Assembly (NCBI GenBank): GCA_022717655.1
Contig: JAIIAN010000079.1
Span: forward strand, 1 to 13,041
Length of the DNA: 13,041 nucleotides
Direction: 5' to 3'
Origin: Bacillota bacterium
GTDB taxonomy: Bacteria > Bacillota > Clostridia > Lachnospirales > Lachnospiraceae
Below the pieces are notes generated by a model. That model worked only from the letters and a program-made list of their open reading frames with translations. It was not told where the DNA came from and ran no database searches. Positions within the stretch are counted from its first letter, which is position 1; each line of letters opens with the position of its first letter. A program made the position numbers and the translations under genes. This document shows positions 6,050-12,321 of this stretch, piece after piece.

Positions 6050-7375
6050 TTATGCACCCAGCAGATATTCTTCTTTTTCACTGTCTAAGAACATCTGCTC
6101 ATCTAACAGCTCCTGAAGCCGGCTGTTCAGATAACGTACACCCATTTGATTTTCTTCTGCTTCTTTTGCAAGAATATCCTGCATTTCTCGATTTAATTTC
6201 AGACGGATATGATACTCCTTCTCCAGCTTACGAACTGGAGACATGCTGTAATGTTGAAGAATCTGCTTATAATCTTCAGCCGTCATCGGGCGAAGCTGTA
6301 CAACCTGGTTAATACGGCCACAGATTTCACGACGCACACCCGCATAAGTCATCAAATCCTCCGTCTTAATTTTGTTTTTATATTCTACGGAAATATCACT
6401 TTTGTCAATAGATTTTCCAAATCCAATGGAAGAATTTATTTCTCTTTTTCTTGTGATAAGTGTTTCAAAACTTCCACAGAATACAAAACTGATTTTTGAG
6501 GTATCAAACTCCATTGCCACCTTTCCTTTATCTTCCGGAAAGAACACTTTGTTTCCCTCAATCATCTTTAACAGTTCATTCTGCATTGCAGCACTGTAGT
6601 TGTTTCCGCCTGAACCGTACTTTGGTTCACACAGTTTATCGAACTCGTCGATAACGATAATGGCACTCTCTGCCATTTCTCGTGACATATTTGCAAAAAT
6701 GTCACGAATTTTAAAAGCACCACTCCAGCCTTCCATCGTAATCATCGTACCGTCGACAATCTGGATATTCGGGTATAACTGACTGAGCACTCTCCAGATT
6801 TCGGTTTTTCCGCATCCGGTCGGTCCGGCAAATAGCACATTGCGCTTCTTTCCATGCAGATGATTATATAACAGCATGGAAGCCGCTTTTACTGCTTCTT
6901 CCTGACCCAAAATCTGGCTCGAAACATAACGATAGATTTCTTTTGGAGTCATCTGTTTTTCTTCTTCAAACGCATCGATGAGTTCCTCATCTTCGAAATC
7001 TTCCCATTCCGGTTCTTCCTCGTTTTTCGGAGCTGGTTTTTCAAGTTTGTATCTGGCAGTCATTGAGTTTTCACAGCTTCTGGTAAGAATCTTTGCAATC
7101 TGCCACATATCTTCGGAATCGACTTTTACTCCGGACAATGCATTTTGAAATAAATTATAGACGGTTTCATACTTCTTTCCATGCCAGAATCTTGCTACGT
7201 CTTCAATATCCTTTAACATGCTGTTATAGACTTCATCTGTATAATTATCATACAGTCCGGCTTTTGCATCTTTGGTAAATTGAACCGCTGGATTTTCTTT
7301 TTGGATGATTCCACAACCTCTAATGAGTTCTTCTAAAAAATATTTAACATTGCGGATATAGCTTTCTTCTTTCAT
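6050..7375 (-). CDS. ClpX-like AAA+ ATPase without zinc-binding domain
   Basis: Predicted hexameric unfoldase of 441 aa. Residues 1-145 are a family-specific N-domain without ClpX zinc cysteines, ending in an acidic linker (EEEPEWEDFEDEELIDAFEE). The AAA+ core has Walker A GPTGCGKT (184-191), Walker B VIIDEFD-like VIDEFD (241-246), pore loop GWSG (216-219, where ClpX has GYVG), NELLKMIEG with DTSKISFVFCGSF, arginine-finger region ICGRIN (R354), and sensor 2 GVRYLNS (R414). SSIGFG (IGF 317-319) is at the place of the ClpX loop that docks ClpP. The ClpX RKH loop is replaced by PEDKGKVAMEF. ATG 7375 has AGGAGG 10 nt upstream and wins over an upstream in-frame ATG at 7564, which would run through the promoter and the terminator. 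First gene of the operon; its own promoter lies at 7448-7486. Confidence 0.92.
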   Translation of the reverse strand: MKEESYIRNVKYFLEELIRGCGIIQKENPAVQFTKDAKAGLYDNYTDEVYNSMLKDIEDVARFWHGKKYETVYNLFQNALSGVKVDSEDMWQIAKILTRSCENSMTARYKLEKPAPKNEEEPEWEDFEDEELIDAFEEEKQMTPKEIYRYVSSQILGQEEAVKAASMLLYNHLHGKKRNVLFAGPTGCGKTEIWRVLSQLYPNIQIVDGTMITMEGWSGAFKIRDIFANMSREMAESAIIVIDEFDKLCEPKYGSGGNNYSAAMQNELLKMIEGNKVFFPEDKGKVAMEFDTSKISFVFCGSFETLITRKREINSSIGFGKSIDKSDISVEYKNKIKTEDLMTYAGVRREICGRINQVVQLRPMTAEDYKQILQHYSMSPVRKLEKEYHIRLKLNREMQDILAKEAEENQMGVRYLNSRLQELLDEQMFLDSEKEEYLLGA

Positions 7376-7447
7376 TTTAACTGACCTCCTGTGCTTTTTT
7401 TCATGTATTTTCAACGTTTTTTGTTTCTTCTTGTTTATCTTGATTTC

Positions 7448-7486
7448 ATTATAAGCACAAGCGTCAAAGTTCTCGTAAATTTTACG
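7448..7486 (-). promoter_or_regulatory. Promoter/operator copy 1: palindromic element before the AAA+ operon
   Basis: The minus strand reads CGTAAAATTTACGAGAA from 7486, with a TATAAT (7453-7448) 20 nt after the palindrome. With a 17-nt spacer the -35 would be ACGAGA, inside the conserved block, which is far from the sigma-A consensus. So either an activator or another sigma factor is needed, or the palindrome is a repressor site overlapping a weak promoter. A leader of about 65 nt without other structure leads to the AGGAGG of the AAA+ gene. The element directly abuts the terminator of the preceding transcription unit. Confidence 0.65.
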
Positions 7487-7518
7487 AAAAAAGAATCCCG
7501 CCCGCGAGATTCTTTTTT
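7487..7518. terminator. Bidirectional rho-independent terminator
   Basis: AAAAAAGAATC (7487-7497) is perfectly complementary to GATTCTTTTTT (7508-7518) around a GC-rich top. The stem is therefore at least 11 bp plus two or three inner pairs, with a U6 tail on either strand. It lies 11 nt after the stop of the 71-aa membrane protein gene and separates that unit from the AAA+ operon. Confidence 0.85.
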
Positions 7519-7529
7519 CATAAGACTTT

Positions 7530-7745
7530 TTATTTTTTCGCACAAACCAGTGCAGCCACTCCACCGACCAATAATAACGGCAGTGCCAGAGACAATAATC
7601 CTGAAACTACCATTCCAACCAGCACAAGTGGAAAAATAACGATGGTAAACAGCACTTTCGTAATTCCCCATGCCGCCTTAAATGCAAAGAGAATCAATTT
7701 ACCAAAAATCATAATAAACAAAATCCAAAATAAAATTCCTGACAT
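7530..7745 (-). CDS. Small hydrophobic membrane protein (71 aa), unknown function
   Basis: Predicted integral membrane protein, almost entirely hydrophobic, with two or three helices: about 3-22 (GILFWILFIMIFGKLILFAF), about 26-47 (WGITKVLFTIVIFPLVLVGMV) and about 49-68 (SGLLSLALPLLLVGGVAALV), ending in a short basic tail CAKK. I do not recognise a family name. I start at ATG 7745, which has AGAAAGGA about 9 nt upstream. An in-frame ATG at 7808 adds a charged leader but has no Shine-Dalgarno and sits right behind the regulator stop. The gene follows the XRE regulator by 66 nt with no terminator or clear promoter between, so they are probably one transcript that ends at the strong hairpin just downstream. 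Confidence 0.75.
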   Translation of the reverse strand: MSGILFWILFIMIFGKLILFAFKAAWGITKVLFTIVIFPLVLVGMVVSGLLSLALPLLLVGGVAALVCAKK

Positions 7746-7811
7746 TCTTTTTCCTTTCTGAATTTTATCCGCAAATTCTCTGCCTCTTCTTATGCCTAAC
7801 CATACCATTTT

Positions 7812-8543
7812 TTAAATTTTCTGTAAAGCTGTATTTGTCTCCTGCTCACACAGCATAATCAACTTCAAATCCTCTTCCAATACCGCATTCAATTGTTCTC
7901 TGACTTCCTCTGAAAATTCACTCCAACATTTATTAATTTCCTCTGCATAATACAGATTTTCATGTAAAATAATCAACGGTGAGTATCCAAACAATCTATA
8001 TAATGAGTTTAAAATTTCCGCATCCGGTTCCGCTTCCATTCTTTCCAGTCTCTGATAGCGCTTAATATTAATATCCAAACGTTCTGCCATTTTCATTTGA
8101 GTCAAGTCCTCTATTTTTCGAATACTCTTCCAGATATTGGTCTGCTGTTCTTTTCCTTCTGCAAGACGGATATACTTCAATATTCTTTGATTTATTTCCT
8201 TCCAGTTTTCTCCTTGCATCAGAATAATCCCCTGTCTGGTTAACCAGAATAATGCTTTCATTATCTCTGCTTTTCCATCCGAAGTCTTGCATCGTCTGAT
8301 ACAGTCTTCTACTACTCCTTTTTTATAATGAACACCAGTAATCAGATAGTTGACATCTCCTCCGGCTTCTTCAAATTTCTTCAGACTGCTATACGAAATA
8401 TATTTTGTTCCACTTTCCAGTTTACTGTAGTGACTTTGATTCACACCAAATTCTCTGCTCATTTGTGCCTGACTTTTGCCAAGCTGCTGGCGGTAACTCA
8501 CCAGTCTTTGAGATATACTATTGCGCTCCAACGTTATAAACAT
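7812..8543 (-). CDS. Double-HTH XRE-family transcriptional regulator
   Basis: Cytoplasmic DNA-binding protein of 243 aa with two Cro/CI-type helix-turn-helix domains. The first is at about 10-66 (ISQRLVSYRQQLGKSQAQMS then EFGVNQSHYSKLESG, a classic pattern). The second, more diverged, is at about 137-192 (IWKSIRKIEDLTQMKMAERL then DINIKRYQRLERMEAEPD). A helical linker lies between and an acidic helical tail (about 200-243) may dimerise or sense a partner. ATG 8543 is the only nearby ATG, but its GGAG lies only 3 nt away. Both RBS and ATG are in the 3' arm of an inverted repeat (8539-8583), so translation may be weak or controlled. TTG 8531 is an alternative start. The gene is transcribed with the 71-aa membrane protein gene. 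Target unknown; autoregulation at the inverted repeat is plausible. Confidence 0.88.
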   Translation of the reverse strand: MFITLERNSISQRLVSYRQQLGKSQAQMSREFGVNQSHYSKLESGTKYISYSSLKKFEEAGGDVNYLITGVHYKKGVVEDCIRRCKTSDGKAEIMKALFWLTRQGIILMQGENWKEINQRILKYIRLAEGKEQQTNIWKSIRKIEDLTQMKMAERLDINIKRYQRLERMEAEPDAEILNSLYRLFGYSPLIILHENLYYAEEINKCWSEFSEEVREQLNAVLEEDLKLIMLCEQETNTALQKI

Positions 8544-8583
8544 TCTCCAATAATTTCCAATTTTTTCTATATTGTAGAATGTT
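8539..8583 (-). promoter_or_regulatory. 14-nt inverted repeat covering the RBS and start codon of the XRE regulator
   Basis: On the minus strand AACATTCTACAATA (8583-8570) is complementary to TATTGGAGAATGTT (8552-8539) with one mismatch, around a 17-nt A-rich loop. The 3' arm holds the GGAG and the ATG of the regulator. As RNA it would hide the start; as DNA it is a dyad that an autoregulator could bind. Confidence 0.6.
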
Positions 8584-8596
8584 TTTCTTGTCCTCC

Positions 8597-8624
8597 TATA
8601 TACCTATTTGTGAATATTTGTCGA
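8597..8624 (-). promoter_or_regulatory. Putative sigma-A promoter of the XRE regulator
   Basis: The minus strand shows TCGACA (8624-8619; one difference from TTGACA), a 16-nt spacer, then TATATA (8602-8597). A start near 8590 would include the whole inverted repeat in the leader. A second -10-like TACAAT (8576-8571) lies inside the repeat but has no matching -35. Confidence 0.4.
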
Positions 8625-8634
8625 ATTTTGGCAT

Positions 8635-8673
8635 AAAAAAGAAAGGAACAAAAATATCTGTTCCTTTTCTTTT
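8635..8673. terminator. Rho-independent terminator after the nuclease gene
   Basis: GAAAGGAACA (8641-8650) pairs with TGTTCCTTTTC (8659-8669) apart from one bulged base, with A6 on one side and TTTT on the other. In the minus direction the stem is followed by TTTTTT. It lies about 75 nt after the nuclease stop; the AT-rich DNA between (8674-8747) shows nothing I can name. Confidence 0.75.
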
Positions 8674-8747
8674 ACAGCCTCTCTTAATTTTTTATCTGAT
8701 ATTGCTATTGTCGCTTTCCGAAATATTATCAGTTATTGACCAAAAAT

Positions 8748-9398
8748 TTATATAATATTTGAATAATCAGAAAATATATGGCGCAATTCCAATTCTCCGG
8801 ATTTTATTTTATACACACATTGATACTGTTCCGTCACTTTATTACTTCCAGCATATTGAAAAACTCCATGCATCTGTTGATTCGAATCAGCATTTTGAAT
8901 TTGTTCAATCACTCTGGTATTAGCTGGTACATTCATCTTTTTTACAATAAATCCCAACATAATATTCCTACCATAGTATGATGAATATTTTTCGGTCACA
9001 AATCGTGCAATTCCTTCTCCTACATATTTTTTATTCAACCTTGTCGTCCCATCAAGCCGTTTGCACTCGATTATGTAGTACGCATCATCTTTTTCAAAAT
9101 CACTCTTTAAAAGGATACGAATATCAACTCTTCCTTTATGCTTTCCATTTCCAACATAATTTTCCGGTACTTCATTATCAAATTTATACCCCTCCATACC
9201 ATATGCAGACTTGTTTTTTTTCATATATTCTTCCAGCATAATACTTCTGATTTTATTTTCATCATTTGGTAATTTTAACTGCTTTTGCTGATAATCTTGT
9301 GCAACCAACTCACATATATCAATCGTATAACGTATAATTTTCTCAAAATTAGCTCTACATAATGCCGCTGATATATTCTTGTGTAATGTTCCTATCAT
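8748..9398 (-). CDS. PD-(D/E)XK-type nuclease, partner of the DNA methylase
   Basis: Predicted endonuclease of 216 aa. The core motif is visible: D92 in GRVDIRILL and, after a short loop, E111 and K113 in YYIIECKRLDG. This D...ExK arrangement is typical of the restriction-endonuclease fold. Upstream helices (about 17-60, containing E47/E56) fit the first acidic position of the fold. The C-terminal part (about 125-216) has helix and strand patterns but no motif I can name. It is expressed with the methylase: the start ATG overlaps the methylase stop as ATGA, a sign of translational coupling. A dedicated restriction subunit that cuts DNA left unmodified by the methylase is the natural reading. 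A methyl-directed or repair-like nuclease cannot be excluded. Confidence 0.8.
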   Translation of the reverse strand: MIGTLHKNISAALCRANFEKIIRYTIDICELVAQDYQQKQLKLPNDENKIRSIMLEEYMKKNKSAYGMEGYKFDNEVPENYVGNGKHKGRVDIRILLKSDFEKDDAYYIIECKRLDGTTRLNKKYVGEGIARFVTEKYSSYYGRNIMLGFIVKKMNVPANTRVIEQIQNADSNQQMHGVFQYAGSNKVTEQYQCVYKIKSGELELRHIFSDYSNII

Positions 9399-12274
9399 CT
9401 GTCATCCTTCTTTCCCATCAATATCTCATTTAGAATTTTATGACTATCCTTTATAGCCATTGCAGGATGCCAGTTTTTAGACTCTATTGGTTTTACAATG
9501 ACAATGGTATCTTCTAAAAATCGTATCATATTTTTCGTCTGATAAAAGCAGTCATTCAATTGGTACACCATAAATTCTGTAAGAAGATTCATATCATCAT
9601 CTATATCATAAATTATATCCACAGACTTCTCCGGCTTCCCAAAAGAAAGTTTTACTTCCAAAGCTGCAAATTTTCCCTTTATTTCTGGATAAAGGGAAAT
9701 GGTATAATACACTTCACTATTTAGAAAATGTTCATCCCATATCTTAGAAAATATGGAAGCATAATCTTCCAACATTTTTATATTACACTTTGTTTCCTGA
9801 TAAATTCCCCCAATTCTTGGAATTTGCACGGACAGAACATAATCAACAAACCAATTGTCTTGTAAACCATACATCTCCATCACACATTGATTGATTTTAT
9901 CTCTCAATCGTTTTCTAGTTTCCACACCGTTCTCTCGTTGCATTTCTTCAACCAGTTCAACAAGTTCGTCACTATATGCATATGGATAATTTGTCAGTTC
10001 TTCCAAAAAAATTTGTTCTCTTTCAATTCCCACAGAAGAGCCACACATTAGATTAAAATAAGAAAATAACGTAGAATTAAGCAATCCGCATAAATTCAAT
10101 AAAATCTTTTTATCTTTTTCTGTTCCTTTTATACAATTAATCGTCTCTCTGTAAAGGAAATCTTTTTCTACATATACTGCCCTTATGGAATAATTGTCAC
10201 AGTCTAATCCTTTCTTAAAAAGAACATAAGGTGCTTCGTATATTTCCGTTGTTCTGGGGCGATGTATTTTCCCTTTATCAAAAATAGAATACGCATTATC
10301 ATCTAAGTAAAAGTGATCAATTGCATCGTCTGAATCTAAAATTTTTCTTCCAAGCAAATGTGAAGCGTCATTTTTATCACCGATATTGTCCTGAAGTCCC
10401 TTTTTCATGATCAGATTATGCTCTGATGCAATCTCCTTAATTGTTCTAAAATTTTCACGGATATTACTGAGAAGTTCATAATCCCAATATCCGCCATAAA
10501 CGAGTATTTTCCACAAATCATCATTCTGTAAAAATAATGTCTGCTTCACATATTTCACGTCATTTGGTTCAATCATAATAATTCCAAATAATTTTAGATA
10601 TTTATTGGGTTTTAAACTGATATATTCCACTTTATGACTTGAAGCGCTGTTTCTACACAAAAAAGAAAGCACAGCAGCAGGAGCGATTGCCCCCTTAAAA
10701 ATTTGTTTCCTTACAGCCGAAAGTTCCAAAACTTGTTCGATCTGCGTATTCGATAATAATCTCCTCCTCAAATCCACTGATGGTCCCTTTTTCTTATATA
10801 ATAATTTTGAAGGAATGACCAGACTGCACTCTGTATCTTCGTTTCCAATTTCCTGTACTTTCATTAAAAAAGCAACACAAATCTCATTGTTCTGTGCAAT
10901 AATCTGCCTGTCCGAACAATACTTCCTGTAGTTCTGCTGTTTCACACTTCCCCAAGGAGGATTTCCCAAAATGAATTTAAAGTTTACTCTTTTAAGCACA
11001 TCCGTTTTCTTCTCATCAAAAAAATCGCAGAAAATAATATTTTTGTTCTTTAACTGTGGCAGTCTGAATTGTTCGAGATTTTTGGGGTCCTGATAATCAA
11101 AAAGTGTGATGTAAATTGAAAAAATTGTAACATCTACTGCTTCCTCATTGTAATCTATTCCATATATATTTTCTTTAACCAATTCATTTATTTTATTTCT
11201 ATCCTGTAAAAATCCAGTTCCATCAGCGTGGTGTTCTAATATCTTCTGGAGAGATTTAACCAGAAAAATCCCCGATCCACAAGAAGGATCTAACACCTTA
11301 CATTCTTTCTCATGAACCAGATACTTTCCAACCGTTCGATTTACAATATAGTCCACCAGATATTCCGGTGTATAAAATGCCTTATCTTTATTTTGTTTTT
11401 CTTTTCCCAGCAATATCTCATAAATATTACTGATTAATTCAATTGGAATAATATTAAAGTCATAAAATGGAAACAGGCACAGCTGCCCTGTTTTCAATTC
11501 TTCTTTCGCCGTTAAAAAATCATGTAGCACCAAAAGAGCCTCTTCTGTTATCTCTACCTTTTCTTCATCTGATTCAAATAAATTTCCATTGAATCGTTCT
11601 TTTAAATAATTTATCAGTTTATAAAACTTCTCTTTATTTTGAATAATATTCAAAAATGTTTCCTGCGAATTGTTCACGTTACTATCAAGTCCCATATAGC
11701 CAATATTTACACCACGATCAATCAGATAGCGAATGAACAACACTTGCAGCATTAATTTATTTGCACCAGAAATTTTATATTCCTCTTTTAATTTTTTGGT
11801 AATATATCTAAGATTATCAATCAAAAAATCATTCAAATTCTTTTTGTCTGAACTTTTCTCATAAAGTTCTAATGACAAACTATTTGCAATATTCCAATAT
11901 GAAAATGCATTTTTTTCATCACACAAACTTCTATCATACTCTACAATATCTCGTAGTCTGATTTTTCGATCTTCACCTAAAACCATACTCTTTCCATTGT
12001 AAATCTTTATATCATTTCCTTCATCAGAAATAACAACCGGCATTTGTGCGTTCCATATTTTTCCCTGAATATTTGCATCGTCTCGAACATTTAAATCATC
12101 AAAAAAGATAACAAGTACACTGCCATCTACTATATAAGCAGCATAAGGCGATAATTCTCGCAATACTCTTCTATCATGCCATGAGATATCTGTACACTTA
12201 TCAAAGTCTGATAAATAAAACAATCTTTCCGATTTATCATACCCCAATCTCTGAATGACTGATTCTATATGCAA
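9395..12274 (-). CDS. N6-adenine DNA methyltransferase, Type IIG-like architecture (959 aa)
   Basis: S-adenosylmethionine-dependent DNA adenine methylase. The N-terminal 120 or so residues (SVLVIFFDDL, then PVVISDEGNDIKIYNG) recall the accessory or nuclease-derived N-domain of large Type I/IIG proteins, but I see no D...ExK there. A helical connector follows (about 145-290), then motif X FYTPEYLVDYIV (300-311), motif I VLDPSCGSGIFL (327-338), and catalytic motif IV NPPW (438-441), the N6A form. The C-terminal part (about 600-800, with EAPYVLFKKGL and LCGLLNSTLFSYF) looks like a target-recognition domain; no separate specificity gene is seen. The start is TTG, supported by AAGGAG 10 nt upstream; no ATG fits. 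It lies 47 nt after the ParA-like gene and overlaps the nuclease gene by 4 nt. It is clearly AT-richer than the low-coordinate genes, suggesting transfer. Confidence 0.92.
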   Translation of the reverse strand: MHIESVIQRLGYDKSERLFYLSDFDKCTDISWHDRRVLRELSPYAAYIVDGSVLVIFFDDLNVRDDANIQGKIWNAQMPVVISDEGNDIKIYNGKSMVLGEDRKIRLRDIVEYDRSLCDEKNAFSYWNIANSLSLELYEKSSDKKNLNDFLIDNLRYITKKLKEEYKISGANKLMLQVLFIRYLIDRGVNIGYMGLDSNVNNSQETFLNIIQNKEKFYKLINYLKERFNGNLFESDEEKVEITEEALLVLHDFLTAKEELKTGQLCLFPFYDFNIIPIELISNIYEILLGKEKQNKDKAFYTPEYLVDYIVNRTVGKYLVHEKECKVLDPSCGSGIFLVKSLQKILEHHADGTGFLQDRNKINELVKENIYGIDYNEEAVDVTIFSIYITLFDYQDPKNLEQFRLPQLKNKNIIFCDFFDEKKTDVLKRVNFKFILGNPPWGSVKQQNYRKYCSDRQIIAQNNEICVAFLMKVQEIGNEDTECSLVIPSKLLYKKKGPSVDLRRRLLSNTQIEQVLELSAVRKQIFKGAIAPAAVLSFLCRNSASSHKVEYISLKPNKYLKLFGIIMIEPNDVKYVKQTLFLQNDDLWKILVYGGYWDYELLSNIRENFRTIKEIASEHNLIMKKGLQDNIGDKNDASHLLGRKILDSDDAIDHFYLDDNAYSIFDKGKIHRPRTTEIYEAPYVLFKKGLDCDNYSIRAVYVEKDFLYRETINCIKGTEKDKKILLNLCGLLNSTLFSYFNLMCGSSVGIEREQIFLEELTNYPYAYSDELVELVEEMQRENGVETRKRLRDKINQCVMEMYGLQDNWFVDYVLSVQIPRIGGIYQETKCNIKMLEDYASIFSKIWDEHFLNSEVYYTISLYPEIKGKFAALEVKLSFGKPEKSVDIIYDIDDDMNLLTEFMVYQLNDCFYQTKNMIRFLEDTIVIVKPIESKNWHPAMAIKDSHKILNEILMGKKDDR

Positions 12275-12321
12275 CGAATTTTCTCTCCTTTCCTCTTCTT
12301 TTAGCCTCTGACTCTATCTAC

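Noticed and set aside
7462..7467. TTGACG (minus strand) as a -35 for the AAA+ promoter
   Set aside because: Only 8 nt separate it from TATAAT, too short for sigma-A; the conserved palindromic block is at the proper distance instead.
7376..7564. Upstream extension of the AAA+ protein to ATG 7564
   Set aside because: It would translate the terminator and the promoter and has no ribosome binding site; ATG 7375 has AGGAGG.
7435..7671. 78-aa open frame on the minus strand
   Set aside because: Runs out of frame through the membrane protein, the terminator and the AAA+ promoter; no RBS.
9395..12274. Type I restriction or BREX PglX
   Set aside because: No HsdS/HsdR and none of the other BREX genes in the window; the nuclease partner is a small PD-(D/E)XK protein.
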